Shown one piece after another: positions 50,012 to 60,802 of a DNA stretch of 64,000 bases. Position numbers and translations under genes: made by a program. The number at the start of each line of letters is the position of its first letter. Position 1 is the stretch's first letter. The stretch is from Bacteroidia bacterium (GTDB lineage Bacteria > Bacteroidota > Bacteroidia > B-17B0 > Aurantibacillaceae). Location of the stretch: positions 62,001-126,000 of the forward strand of contig JAIOZA010000001.1 in assembly GCA_021740825.1 (NCBI GenBank), written 5' to 3'. The notes under the pieces are model-generated. The model made no database searches and was not told the origin of the DNA. It was given only the letters and a program-made list of their open reading frames with translations.

Positions 50012-51358
50012 TTAATTAGTTTTAATTCCAATACAGTAATAGCTGTAACCTATTTTTTTCATGTCTTGAGGATCAAAAATATTTCTTCCGTCAAATAACG
50101 TTTTTTGTTTTAGGCGTTTGCTGATTTCATCAAAATCAGGCACTCTAAATTCTGGCCACTCTGTTACAATTAACAAGGCGTCCGCTCCATCTAACGTATC
50201 ATACATATCTAATGAATAGCCAATCGTATCTTTCAAAGTGTGCTGCGCTTCTTTCATCGCTACCGGATCATAAGCAACCACACTTGCACCTGCTTTCAAT
50301 AATTTTTCGATAATAACTAATGATGGTGCTTCTCGCATATCATCTGTTTTTGGTTTAAATGATAAGCCCCATAAAGCAAATTTCTTTCCTTTTAAGTCGT
50401 CGTTAAAATGGTTTTTTACTTTTGTAAATAACACTTCTTTTTGATTTTCATTTACTTCTTCAACAGCATTTAAAATACGCATGTTATATTTATTTTCTTT
50501 AGCTGTTTTAATTAAAGCTTTCACATCTTTAGGAAAACAACTTCCACCATACCCAACACCTGGGTAAATAAATTTTGTTCCAATACGTGTATCGCTACCA
50601 ATACCTTTACGAACCATGTTCACATCAGCACCCATAATTTCACATAGGTTAGCTACATCATTCATAAAACTAATTTTTGTAGCTAGCATTGCGTTTGCTG
50701 CATACTTTGTCATTTCAGCCGAAGGAATATCCATAAAATAAATTGGATGTCCGTTCATTAAAAATGGCTTGTATAATTTACGCATTAATTCTTCTGCTTC
50801 TGGTCTATCCACACCAACCACAATTCTATCTGGTTTCATGAAATCTTCAATGGCTGCCCCTTCTTTTAAGAATTCAGGATTTGAAGCCACGTAAATATTT
50901 AAATTAGATGCACGTTTTTCTAATTGAATTTTTAAAGCACCTCTTACTTTTTCGGCAGTACCAACTGGCACAGTACTTTTTGTAACAACTACTAAATTAT
51001 TGTTTGCGTGCTCACCAATACTTGAAGCAACTGCTAATACATATTTTAAATCAGCAGATCCATCTTCATCTGGTGGGGTACCAACGGCAATAAAAACTAC
51101 TTCAGCTCCTTGAATACTATCTTTTAAAGAGGTTGAGAAATGTAAGCGTTTTTTATCAACATTACGTTTTACCATTTCGTCTAAACCTGGCTCGTAAATT
51201 GGTAATATTCCATTATTTAAATTATCAATTTTTTTTTGATCGATATCAATACAGGTCACATCCATGCCAACTTCAGCAAAACATGTACCTGTTACTAATC
51301 CTACATATCCGGTTCCTACTATTGCTACTTTCATTATATTAATTAGTTGATGAGACAA
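50012..51358 (-). CDS. ugd: UDP-glucose 6-dehydrogenase (start likely at MKVAIVGTGYVGL)
   Basis: MKVAIVGTGYVGLVTGTCFAEVGMDVTCIDID, GVGYGGSCFPKDVKAL. Confidence 0.95.
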   Translation of the reverse strand: MSHQLINIMKVAIVGTGYVGLVTGTCFAEVGMDVTCIDIDQKKIDNLNNGILPIYEPGLDEMVKRNVDKKRLHFSTSLKDSIQGAEVVFIAVGTPPDEDGSADLKYVLAVASSIGEHANNNLVVVTKSTVPVGTAEKVRGALKIQLEKRASNLNIYVASNPEFLKEGAAIEDFMKPDRIVVGVDRPEAEELMRKLYKPFLMNGHPIYFMDIPSAEMTKYAANAMLATKISFMNDVANLCEIMGADVNMVRKGIGSDTRIGTKFIYPGVGYGGSCFPKDVKALIKTAKENKYNMRILNAVEEVNENQKEVLFTKVKNHFNDDLKGKKFALWGLSFKPKTDDMREAPSLVIIEKLLKAGASVVAYDPVAMKEAQHTLKDTIGYSLDMYDTLDGADALLIVTEWPEFRVPDFDEISKRLKQKTLFDGRNIFDPQDMKKIGYSYYCIGIKTN

Positions 51359-51467
51359 TTAGTTAATGAGATAATGCTCACTACACTGAAATTGCTGTTT
51401 TATTTTTTAAATTATTTTTAGTTGATGCGATTATTTTTAAATAAATATTTTAGTATTGTAAAATTGA

Positions 51468-52607
51468 CTAATTAACTAATTCTAAGAGGTTAGTACATAT
51501 GTATTTCAATGTTTCTTCATCCATTTCTGTATGCATAGGTAAAGACAAAACTGTGGCACATAATTTTTCTGTTACCGGAAAATCACCTTTTTTAAATCGT
51601 TCACTTTTATAAGCATTTTGTTCATGCAACGGAATAGGGTAGTATATCATTGCTGGTATTCCTCTTTCAGATAACTGTTCTCTTAATTTTGTTCTATCAA
51701 CATCATTTAATTGTAAAGTATATTGATGAAACACATGTGTTGAATTTTTTGCTCTTACAGGTGTTTTAAATTTTGGATGATTGGCTAATGCTTTGTCATA
51801 GTAGTCAGCAGCTTTATTTCTAGCAGCAGCATATTCATCTAAGTGTTTTAGTTTTGCTTTTAATACAACCGCTTGTATGGTATCTAACCGAGAGTTAACT
51901 CCCAACACATCATGCACGTATTGCACACTTTGGCCGTGATGTGCCACCATGCGCAATTTTTTTGCTAAAGCGTCGTCATTAGTGTAAATCGCTCCGCCAT
52001 CTCCATAACAACCTAAATTTTTACTTGGGAAGAAAGATGTACAACCAATAGTTCCAATGGTTCCAGCTTTCGCTTTTTTACCATCGCTATATGTATAATC
52101 TGCACCAATTGCTTGAGCTACATCTTCAATTACAAATAAATTATGTTTTTTTGCAAGCGCCATAATACGTTCCATGTCGGCACATTGTCCAAATAAATGC
52201 ACTGGCACAATAGCTTTTGTTTTAGGTGTTATAGCTTTTTCAATTGCTTCAATATTAATATCAAAGGTGTCAGGATAAACATCCACTAAAACAGGCGTTA
52301 AACCTAAAAGTCCAATTACTTCTGCCGTTGCTACATAAGTAAAACTAGCAGTAATGACTTCATCACCTGGTTTTAAATCCAAAGCCATCATAGCAATTTG
52401 CAAAGCATCCGTTCCATTAGCGCATGGAATTACATGCTTTACATTTAAATATTTTTCTAAATCTGCTTGAAATTCTTTTACCGCTGGACCATTAATAAAA
52501 GCCGCAGTATTAATCACTTCTTGAATACCAGCATCAACTTCTGCTTTTATTTTTTCGTATTGACCTTTTAGATCAACCATTTGAATTTTTTTGGTAAGAG
52601 TTGCCAT
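51468..52607 (-). CDS. DegT/DnrJ/EryC1/StrS aminotransferase
   Basis: VIPCANGTDALQIAMMALDLKPGDEVITASFTYVATAEVIGL, FFPSKNLGCYGDGGAI. Confidence 0.94.
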   Translation of the reverse strand: MATLTKKIQMVDLKGQYEKIKAEVDAGIQEVINTAAFINGPAVKEFQADLEKYLNVKHVIPCANGTDALQIAMMALDLKPGDEVITASFTYVATAEVIGLLGLTPVLVDVYPDTFDINIEAIEKAITPKTKAIVPVHLFGQCADMERIMALAKKHNLFVIEDVAQAIGADYTYSDGKKAKAGTIGTIGCTSFFPSKNLGCYGDGGAIYTNDDALAKKLRMVAHHGQSVQYVHDVLGVNSRLDTIQAVVLKAKLKHLDEYAAARNKAADYYDKALANHPKFKTPVRAKNSTHVFHQYTLQLNDVDRTKLREQLSERGIPAMIYYPIPLHEQNAYKSERFKKGDFPVTEKLCATVLSLPMHTEMDEETLKYICTNLLELVN

Positions 52608-52850
52608 TCTAAACTACAATTTTTATCATGCGAATATAACGATTTTGACCTTACTAAAATGGCATTTTATAGAAATTATTTGGAGCCTTTTCTCGCTTTT
52701 TGCTTTATTTTTTTGGCTTAAAGAAAAGTTAAAAAGGATGTCGCTGCAATCGGGGCTAGACTGTTAAATTTGTATGAATTTAAATCTTAATAACTTTTAA
52801 TAGAGTTTATTTTTACGTTTATTGCAAAAAACACAAACATTATTTTAGAG

Positions 52851-54278
52851 TTAAATCTCAAAAAAATCATCTGAAAAATTCATTAGATAAATTTTTTCAC
52901 TTGCTCTTGTAAATGCGGTATAAAGCCACCGGATATATTCTACATTCAACATTTCTTTTGTTAAATATCCCTGATCTATAAATACGCAAGGCCATTGCCC
53001 ACCTTGTGCTTTATGGCAAGTTACTGCGTAGTTAAATTTTACTTGTAACGCATTAAAATAGGGGTTATTTTTAAGGTAAGCCATTCGCAAGCCTTTTATC
53101 GGCTGATCGGCGACATCTTCCATTACCGCTTCAAATAATAATTGTTGCTGATCTTTAGTCAAGGCTGAAGTATCTGTAGGAATTGCGTCTAGTAATAAAT
53201 TTAAAGTTATTTCAGGAGAATTTGAATAGTCACATAATTCAACAATACATTCGGCAAAATTAAATCCGTAAATTTCCTTACGACCTACTATTTTTTTAAT
53301 GTGTAAACTATCACCGTTCGCTATAAAACCAGCTTCTGATTTTTCATCCAACCAAAAATAATTATTTTTTACAACCATCATTAAATCACCACCGCACAAA
53401 TCATCATCCATGTATCTAATTCGGGTTCTAACAGCTTGATTAAATAAATTAGCACGCTTGTTACTCCGGGTTACAATAAGCACATCATTAAAACCATAGT
53501 TGCTGTATGCATTATTTAAGGCGTCTTCCAACTCATCACCATTCAATCTCACCACATCCGGAAAAGTTTGAAGCTTAGGAAATTCATCTTCAAAATTTAA
53601 AATACATTCTCTTAAATGCGTTGCGTTTAATAAAATACCGCTTGCGTCTTGTTGTCGTGCAACCTGCCTTAATTCAATATGTTTTATATTTAAATGATAC
53701 GCTGCTTTTAAAAAATCAATATTTAATGCAGGACTATCATTACTTCCAACTGGGGGTAATTGGGCGGTGTCACCCACTAAAATCAATTTACAATTATCTC
53801 CTGAATACACATATTCAAATAAACTCTCTAATAAACTAGCATAAACAGATTCAGAATTTGGATTGTCTAATCCAATCATTGATGCCTCATCTACAATAAA
53901 AAATGTGTTGCGATGCAAATTTTCGCCTACAGTAAATTGAACACCGCCATCATGAGTAGGAGTTTTTCGAAATATTTTTTTATGAATTGTTTGTGCAGGT
54001 TTTTGAGAATAGGTTGATAAGACCTTAGCTGCTCTGCCTGTTGGAGCCAATAAAACGCTTCTCCATTTAAAGGATGGTAATGTTTTTGATAATGCTGCCA
54101 CCATATTTGTTTTACCAGTACCTGCATAACCTTTTATTACCATAATTTCTCTTTCATTAGTATTAGAAATGAACTCCGATAATAAATTAATTAATTCTGA
54201 TTGATCAGTTGTTGGTGTAAAATTTAAATAACTAAGAAAAGTAGCTGTGAAAGAACTTTTGTTAAAATAATTATTCAA
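52851..54278 (-). CDS. RecD-like ATP-dependent DNA helicase
   Basis: VIKGYAGTGKTNMVAAL, FIVDEASMIG, LVGDTAQLPPVG, C-terminal VTCHKAQGGQWPCVFID. Confidence 0.92.
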   Translation of the reverse strand: MNNYFNKSSFTATFLSYLNFTPTTDQSELINLLSEFISNTNEREIMVIKGYAGTGKTNMVAALSKTLPSFKWRSVLLAPTGRAAKVLSTYSQKPAQTIHKKIFRKTPTHDGGVQFTVGENLHRNTFFIVDEASMIGLDNPNSESVYASLLESLFEYVYSGDNCKLILVGDTAQLPPVGSNDSPALNIDFLKAAYHLNIKHIELRQVARQQDASGILLNATHLRECILNFEDEFPKLQTFPDVVRLNGDELEDALNNAYSNYGFNDVLIVTRSNKRANLFNQAVRTRIRYMDDDLCGGDLMMVVKNNYFWLDEKSEAGFIANGDSLHIKKIVGRKEIYGFNFAECIVELCDYSNSPEITLNLLLDAIPTDTSALTKDQQQLLFEAVMEDVADQPIKGLRMAYLKNNPYFNALQVKFNYAVTCHKAQGGQWPCVFIDQGYLTKEMLNVEYIRWLYTAFTRASEKIYLMNFSDDFFEI

Positions 54279-54290
54279 AGCAGTAATAAA

Positions 54291-55250
54291 TTAAAAATCA
54301 AAACTAGGGCATCGGGCTACATTAAACCTCTCATTTTCATTCCCAAAAAGTGTTATTAGCGGCGTTAACCCTAACATAAATTCTACTGTTCGTGGCGCCA
54401 CAGCATTCAATTTATTTATACTATAATCATATGAAAATCCAGCAGTAATATTTTTTAATATTCTAATTTGAAAAATACCAGATATAAAATCTTTATTTCT
54501 TACACTTACCCCTACTCCAACTCGCTTAAAATAATATGCCATCACATTTAATTCTACACTTGGTATATTTGTTAGCGACGAGTGTACATTAACAGCAGGG
54601 ACTAATACCAATTCATTATTTAAATTAAATTTTTTTCCAAAGGAAATATAAATCTGTGGAACTAGTTTTGATTTATTTCCAATTTGCTTATTCCCTTGCA
54701 CTTGCCTGTTTTTATAAAGTTGCTGCACAGATATGTCAAAAAAAGCTTTTTTGCTGTATATTCTCATACCTGGTATAAAATCAGGATATGCGAAAAAATA
54801 CTTTGTGTATGTTAAATCATATATTGGATCTAAAGTTGAAATGACATTTCGATCTATAGCTAAGTTTCTTACTCCACCAAAAACACCAAACGACATATTA
54901 ATTTTTTTTGAAACTGGAAGATGCAATGTATAGGATAAATAATACGCCTCGTTACGAAAAATCCCCACTTTTTCTTTCGATATATAAAGTCCCACATTAT
55001 GCCATCTTTTATAACTTCTTTCAGGTTTAATTGTATAATTTAAACTTAAAAAATTAGAAGTTGGTGCATTTTTAAATCCTACCCATTGCTGCCTAGTTCC
55101 AATAATTGTTTCAATATTGGAGTTTATATTTGTGCCCGCAGCTGCAGGATTATAGCCATACTTATTGAAAGTAAATTGTGAGTATTGACCTGTTTGTTGG
55201 CCATACATTTTCATGCTACAAAATATTACTATGTAATATAAATACTTCAT
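54291..55250 (-). CDS. PorP/SprF family type IX secretion membrane protein
   Basis: SQFTFNKYGYNPAAAGTN, IIGTRQQWVGFKNAPTSNFLSLNY. Confidence 0.9.
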   Translation of the reverse strand: MKYLYYIVIFCSMKMYGQQTGQYSQFTFNKYGYNPAAAGTNINSNIETIIGTRQQWVGFKNAPTSNFLSLNYTIKPERSYKRWHNVGLYISKEKVGIFRNEAYYLSYTLHLPVSKKINMSFGVFGGVRNLAIDRNVISTLDPIYDLTYTKYFFAYPDFIPGMRIYSKKAFFDISVQQLYKNRQVQGNKQIGNKSKLVPQIYISFGKKFNLNNELVLVPAVNVHSSLTNIPSVELNVMAYYFKRVGVGVSVRNKDFISGIFQIRILKNITAGFSYDYSINKLNAVAPRTVEFMLGLTPLITLFGNENERFNVARCPSFDF

Positions 55251-55798
55251 TATTTAATTATGCTAACAGCACCTTTAATAAATTTTTTTTTATCCGATTT
55301 TGATAAAAATACGACATAATAATAAGTTGCATCAGGCAGTAGCAATCCTAAACTCTTACCATCCCATGATTTAAATTCATTTTCCTGATGATGCACTAAT
55401 TGTCCCCAACGATTGTAAACAAATAATTCAAAATCCGGGAATTTTTCTATCCTGCCAATGTCCCATGTGTCGTTAAAATCGTCGCCGTTTGGAGTAAAAT
55501 GAGTTTCTGGAATTGGTTCACAAAGTATATTTTCAATTGTGAAATTCATAGTAGTATCGTTATTTTGACTATTTGTTACATTTACTGTATAAGAACCTGG
55601 TGCTAGTTCATTTATACTATTAGCAATTGATCCATTGCTCCAATTTACAGAATAGGAAGTAGAACTAGTTACCGAAACGTTAGCTTGAGCTAATTCACAT
55701 TCTCTTTCCACTTTAGTTAATGTAACACTAAAATTTTGCGCCTTGAAAGTTGTACAACTTACAATAAATAATATAACTGCGTAGAAATACTTTATCAT
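55250..55798 (-). CDS. Small secreted protein with T9SS type B (gliding-motility) C-terminal sorting domain
   Basis: HFTPNGDDFNDTWDIGRIEKFPDFELFVYNRWGQLVHHQ...WDGKSLGLLLPDATYYYVV. Confidence 0.92.
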   Translation of the reverse strand: MIKYFYAVILFIVSCTTFKAQNFSVTLTKVERECELAQANVSVTSSTSYSVNWSNGSIANSINELAPGSYTVNVTNSQNNDTTMNFTIENILCEPIPETHFTPNGDDFNDTWDIGRIEKFPDFELFVYNRWGQLVHHQENEFKSWDGKSLGLLLPDATYYYVVFLSKSDKKKFIKGAVSIIK

Positions 55799-56499
55799 TT
55801 ACAAAATTGTTCCATTAGTTCGTTGGCTGCTTCAATTCCTTTATTTTTGGCCGAATTAAGCGTTTCGCAAGCATTAATATTATCTCCACTTTTAGAATAA
55901 GAGTATGCTAGGGCAAAATAAGCTTCTGCAAATTGTTTATCAATTTCTAAAGCTTTTTTATAATCAGAAATAGCAAGAGCATATTTTTCAGTTACCTCAT
56001 ACCAATAGCCTCTGTTATAATATGCCATGACATAATTAGGATTTAGTGTAATGCATTTATCCAAATCTTTTATTGCACTCTTATAGTCTTCTAGTAATCC
56101 TTTGGATAAAGCTCTATTATAGAGAGCCTTTTCATGATTAGGATTAACATCTATTACCTTATTGAAGTTTGAAATTGCATCTGGATAATTTTCTTTTTTA
56201 GCAAAAATTAAGCCTCGCAAAAAATACAACTCATAATAATTGGGATTTAATTGCTGTAACTGAGAAATAGAATTTGCAGCATCTTTTAATTGATTTAATT
56301 TAATTTGAGAATACGCTTTTATATAAAGCATAGTGTCAAAATGTATCTCTGATGAATTCATTGAATTGATTTCATCAATAGTTAACTGATAATTTTTTGA
56401 TTGAAATGTTTCCTTTACTTTTTGCCCACTAGTTTGGCTAGTAGCTGTAAAAAAAACACTTACAAAAGAAATTATTATAAAATGTAAATTTATTTTCAC
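55795..56499 (-). CDS. Secreted tetratricopeptide-repeat protein
   Basis: NHEKALYNRALSKGLLEDYKSAIKDLDKCITLNPNYVMAYYNRGYWYEV TPR units; signal peptide. Confidence 0.9.
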   Translation of the reverse strand: MKINLHFIIISFVSVFFTATSQTSGQKVKETFQSKNYQLTIDEINSMNSSEIHFDTMLYIKAYSQIKLNQLKDAANSISQLQQLNPNYYELYFLRGLIFAKKENYPDAISNFNKVIDVNPNHEKALYNRALSKGLLEDYKSAIKDLDKCITLNPNYVMAYYNRGYWYEVTEKYALAISDYKKALEIDKQFAEAYFALAYSYSKSGDNINACETLNSAKNKGIEAANELMEQFCK

Positions 56500-56561
56500 C
56501 TAATATTTTAATCCAAAACTCACTTATCCTCAAAAAAACGAACTTATTACTTGTAATGATA

Positions 56562-58520
56562 CTAATTTTTTTCCACCCAATCTCCATGCTCCTTAATCAG
56601 AACTATCAGTTCATCAACAGCGTTATCACTTGGCACGTTTTTCTTAACAACTTCTTTCCCTTTATACAAAGATATTTTCCCAACACCCACACCCACATAT
56701 CCATAATCTGCGTCTGCCATTTCTCCTGGTCCATTTACAATACATCCCATAATACCAATTTTTATTCCTTTTAAATGATCAGTGCGCTCGCGAATTTTTT
56801 GTGTTGTTTCTTGCAAATCAAATAATGTTCTTCCACAACTAGGACAAGAAATGTATTCTGTTTTACTGATACGTGTTCTGGTAGCTTGCAAAATACCAAA
56901 AGCTGTTGAATTGGTTACTTGAGGCGATGTACAATTTTGTTGTTTTAACCATACTCCATCTCCCAATCCATCAAGCAATAATGCGCCTACCTCTGCCGAT
57001 GAACCTAATTGAAATTCTTGTTCTGTTATGTCTTTGTAATTTCTTTTAATAATAACAGGAAGTTGAATAGTGTTTTCAGCTAAAGAAATAAATAATCTTC
57101 TTAACTCAGGCATCGCATGAGGATTGAAAGTATCTACTATTAAAACAATATTTTTAGTATTTTTTATTTTTGAAACAAATTCTGGAGTTAACACATCTTT
57201 TGTAACAGCAACAAAGTTTAATTCAGGATGTGTTTTATTGCTTGCAAAAAATTCTTCACCACAAAATAAAGGGTATTGTCTTACAGGATGTTCAATCTCT
57301 TTCCATGTTTCCGAATTATATATAATCCCCAGCGTTCCTGGTGTTTCAAAATCAACAAAATTATTTCCTACATAAATATAATCACAAGCTAAATCACTAA
57401 TATTCCATTTATCTAATGGTACCGAATAGTTGTAGCCTACCGGAAATAAGGTGGCTTGACTAATTGAATCTCTGTTACTAAAGTCAGCTATAATTCGCGG
57501 AACATTATGACCGCCAATATTATTTATTGAAATAGTTTCACGTCTTTGATAATCGTATGGATTGTATGATAAACTTATTTTGCCGTTTTCTGTTTTTAGA
57601 GGTTCAATGGTTTGGTATTTACTTAATTTTTCAGAACTGTACCTATCAACTAATGCTTTGGCAACCGGAATTTCAAATTCCGGATCCTCTGTTAACGAAA
57701 CCCTCACCGTATCGCCTAATCCATCTTCCAACAAAGCCCCAATTCCAACAGCAGATTTTATTCTACCATCTTCACCATCTCCTGCCTCAGTAACGCCTAA
57801 GTGTAAAGGATAATTACGATTGGTTTCAATCATTTTTTGTACTAACAATCTGTAAGCTTGCACCATCACTTGAGTGTTACTTGCCTTCATCGAAATTACA
57901 ATATTGTGGTAATTTAAATCTTCACAAATGCGCAAAAATTCAAAAGCGGATTCTACCATTCCTAATGGCGTATCGCCATAACGGCTTAATATACGATCGC
58001 TCAACGAACCATGGTTGGTTCCAATTCGCATAGCAGTGCCGTATTCTTTACAAATCTTTACTAACGGTGTAAATCGAACCCTTATTCTTTCTAATTCTTG
58101 CTCATAAGCAGCATCTGTATATTCTATTTCTTCAAATTTTTTCTTATCAGCATAGTTTCCTGGATTTACCCTTACTTTTTCAATAATACGAGCGGCAAAT
58201 TCAGCAGCGTTGGGTGTAAAATGAATATCCGCAACAAGAGGAGTTTTATATCCTGCGGCTACTAATTCTTTTTTTATGACTTCTAAATTTTTCGCTTCAT
58301 TTATACTTGGTGCTGTAATTCTTACTAACTCACAACCAGCTTCAATCATTCTGATACTTTGAGCAACAGTTGCTTTTGTATCCATGGTATCAGTGGTTGT
58401 CATACTTTGTAATCGAATAGGGTTGTTGCCGCCAATTCCAACATCGCCACATTTTACCTCACGAGTTAAAAAACGTTTATATTCAGTTAGGCTATTGCTA
58501 TATGATAGGTACAATTTCAT
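56562..58520 (-). CDS. ispG: (E)-4-hydroxy-3-methylbut-2-enyl-diphosphate synthase, long form with inserted domain
   Basis: VGGNNPIRLQSMTTTDT, VADIHFTPNAAEFAAR, C-terminal SCPSCGRTLFDLQ and GIMGCIVNGPGEMADADYGYVG. Confidence 0.96.
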   Translation of the reverse strand: MKLYLSYSNSLTEYKRFLTREVKCGDVGIGGNNPIRLQSMTTTDTMDTKATVAQSIRMIEAGCELVRITAPSINEAKNLEVIKKELVAAGYKTPLVADIHFTPNAAEFAARIIEKVRVNPGNYADKKKFEEIEYTDAAYEQELERIRVRFTPLVKICKEYGTAMRIGTNHGSLSDRILSRYGDTPLGMVESAFEFLRICEDLNYHNIVISMKASNTQVMVQAYRLLVQKMIETNRNYPLHLGVTEAGDGEDGRIKSAVGIGALLEDGLGDTVRVSLTEDPEFEIPVAKALVDRYSSEKLSKYQTIEPLKTENGKISLSYNPYDYQRRETISINNIGGHNVPRIIADFSNRDSISQATLFPVGYNYSVPLDKWNISDLACDYIYVGNNFVDFETPGTLGIIYNSETWKEIEHPVRQYPLFCGEEFFASNKTHPELNFVAVTKDVLTPEFVSKIKNTKNIVLIVDTFNPHAMPELRRLFISLAENTIQLPVIIKRNYKDITEQEFQLGSSAEVGALLLDGLGDGVWLKQQNCTSPQVTNSTAFGILQATRTRISKTEYISCPSCGRTLFDLQETTQKIRERTDHLKGIKIGIMGCIVNGPGEMADADYGYVGVGVGKISLYKGKEVVKKNVPSDNAVDELIVLIKEHGDWVEKN

Positions 58521-58533
58521 GTCTTTTAAATTC

Positions 58534-58630
58534 TCCCGCAGATGTCGCGGATTTTGCAGTTTTTTTTAATGTTTATATAACTTTTTTCTATTTCACAAGA
58601 TCTCTGCGTTTATCTGTGAAATCTGCGGGA
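58534..58630. repeat. REP-like CGCAGAT-rich imperfect inverted repeat element
   Basis: Outer ends tcccgcagat...atctgcggga are exact inverted repeats; interior repeats gcggattttgcag / ctgcgtttatctgtgaaatctgcgg. Confidence 0.7.
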
Positions 58631-58639
58631 AATTATTGT

Positions 58640-59389
58640 TTAAAATATCTTATACAAAATAGGTTTACTAGGACTCGCATCATTTTCAAAACTAGCAATT
58701 TGTAAATTTAAAATATAAGTGCCATCATCTATTTCATTTGGTACATAAATAAATTCGGTAATTGTTTTCTGAAATTGTGTGTTGTTTGGATATTGCCAAA
58801 AAGCATGATGAGCTAATAACTTTCCTTCATCATTTTCCTTATCAATAGATGGTAAATCAATTAACAAATGTTGAACACCAATTTCGTTCAAATATTCGAT
58901 CGCTTCTTTTAAAATATAAGGAGGATTTGTATTAGAATACTGCATTGTTAACTTATTTAATCCATTTGATAATGTTCTTATGATAACAGCTTCTGGCTTC
59001 AAATTATTTAAAGCAAGTTCAAATTGTTTTTTTGTAAATACAAAGTCACCATTCTCCAATTCAATTGGCAATAGCGTTATCACTTCGGCCAAAAACATAA
59101 ATTGCTTTAAGCAGTGATTAATAGTTACAAACTCTTTACTAATATGTCCCACGCATTCTGTGTGAGTGCCATTTCCATGTGGATTAAAAATTATGTTCCT
59201 GAAATTAACAGAACCTCCTTTACTTACATCCCCTATCCACGAGCCATTTATAACTGGTTCCAACTTCATCGGTTCAACATACCAAGCACTTGTGCAATTT
59301 TTATGATTACTTAAGGGAATTGAAATATCTATTGGTTGAAATAAATCTATTTTATAATCTTTTCCCTTATGAAAAATAGTAGCAATCAT
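58640..59389 (-). CDS. Cyclase family protein (kynurenine formamidase-like)
   Basis: HGNGTHTECVGHI motif, LLIDLPSIDKENDEGKLLAHHAFW. Confidence 0.82.
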   Translation of the reverse strand: MIATIFHKGKDYKIDLFQPIDISIPLSNHKNCTSAWYVEPMKLEPVINGSWIGDVSKGGSVNFRNIIFNPHGNGTHTECVGHISKEFVTINHCLKQFMFLAEVITLLPIELENGDFVFTKKQFELALNNLKPEAVIIRTLSNGLNKLTMQYSNTNPPYILKEAIEYLNEIGVQHLLIDLPSIDKENDEGKLLAHHAFWQYPNNTQFQKTITEFIYVPNEIDDGTYILNLQIASFENDASPSKPILYKIF

Positions 59390-59671
59390 TTTTAAATTTA
59401 TTTCAGCAATATAAAAGTACTAACTTTTATGTTTTTGTTTTTCAGATTTAAAAATACTTTTAACATTAAAATTGTTTAAACTTTTACCAAACGATTTTTA
59501 TTTTACGTTAAAACCCTAATCATCACTTATAATAAATTTGTATATTTTTTGTAGAAATATGCTTTTTAACAAAAAAACCTTGAAAAAGTTTGATTTTTAA
59601 TAATTATCCTCTAACTTGGTCCCCTAGGTATTTATAAGAATACTTAACAAAACTAAAAAATTTGAATTGAT

Positions 59672-60634
59672 ATGAAGAAAATTTTTAGAACTTTAACACT
59701 TGGTTTAGCTGCATTAGCTAGCGTTTCATTCGCTCAACAAGACCCCCAATTCACTCAGTTTATGCATAGTAAATTGATTTATAATCCTGGTTATGCAGGT
59801 ACAAGCGAAGCCATTTGTACTAATGTTTTATATCGTCAGCAATGGGTAAATTTTCCTGGAGCACCAAGGACTGGTTTAATTAGTTTTGATATGCCAATTG
59901 GACAATTGCCAATTGCCATCGGATTAAATGTAATGAATGATCAAATTGGTTTTGATAAAACATTATTTGCTCGTTTAGCATTAGCTTATAATCGTCATAT
60001 TGGTGCTGGTGTGTTAGGGGTTGGAATTGATGGAGGTATTTTGCAAAAACAGTTCAATGGTAATTGGATTGCTCCCGATGGTAATACAGTTGCAGATGCT
60101 TCTATCCCTGCCTATACTGGTGGCACTGTTACTACCTCCGGTTTAAATAAATTAAGTTATGATGTAGGTTTTGGTGCATTTTATTCCATTGCTAACAAAA
60201 TGTACGTTGGTATATCTTCGACGCATTTAGCTGCGCAGGATATTAAATCTAGTGGCAATGTTAAATTTGCATTAGCTCGTCACTACTATATAGTAGGCGG
60301 TTATACTTTTAATTTTGGTGAAGGTGGAATGCATGGAATTAATCCTAATGTTAAAATAAAATCAGATGCAGCGTCAACGCAGGTAGATATTAATGTGACA
60401 TATATATACAATCAAAAAATTTGGGCAGGTATTTCATATCGTATGCAGGATGCTATTGCACCTATGTTAGGATATAAATGGAAAGGCGCTAAAATTGGAT
60501 ATTCTTATGATTTAACCACCTCTAAAATTAAAGGTTATAGTGCTGGTACTCATGAAATTATGTTAGGATATTGCTTTAATGTAAAGAAACCTAAAAAAGT
60601 ATCTAGTTACCAAAATGCAAGATTTTTAGATTAA
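59672..60634 (+). CDS. PorP/SprF family T9SS membrane protein at head of gld operon
   Basis: QQDPQFTQFMHSKLIYNPGYAGTSEAICTNVLYRQQWVNFPGAPRTG. Confidence 0.92.
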   Translation: MKKIFRTLTLGLAALASVSFAQQDPQFTQFMHSKLIYNPGYAGTSEAICTNVLYRQQWVNFPGAPRTGLISFDMPIGQLPIAIGLNVMNDQIGFDKTLFARLALAYNRHIGAGVLGVGIDGGILQKQFNGNWIAPDGNTVADASIPAYTGGTVTTSGLNKLSYDVGFGAFYSIANKMYVGISSTHLAAQDIKSSGNVKFALARHYYIVGGYTFNFGEGGMHGINPNVKIKSDAASTQVDINVTYIYNQKIWAGISYRMQDAIAPMLGYKWKGAKIGYSYDLTTSKIKGYSAGTHEIMLGYCFNVKKPKKVSSYQNARFLD

Positions 60635-60802
60635 TTGTAACCTTTTTAAAAAAAGAAAGTTTAAACCCCTTACAAACTTTAATTGTTAATAACCTGTTAA
60701 TAAAACATATTGTAACTAAATTAAGGGATTAGGATTATAAACAACAAGAATGCAAAATGAATTAAATTGTTTCATTTAGCAAAAAAACTAAACAAACGCA
60801 CT

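Noticed and set aside
57557-57813. Overlapping + ORFs antisense to ispG
   Set aside because: Shadow ORFs opposite a conserved gene
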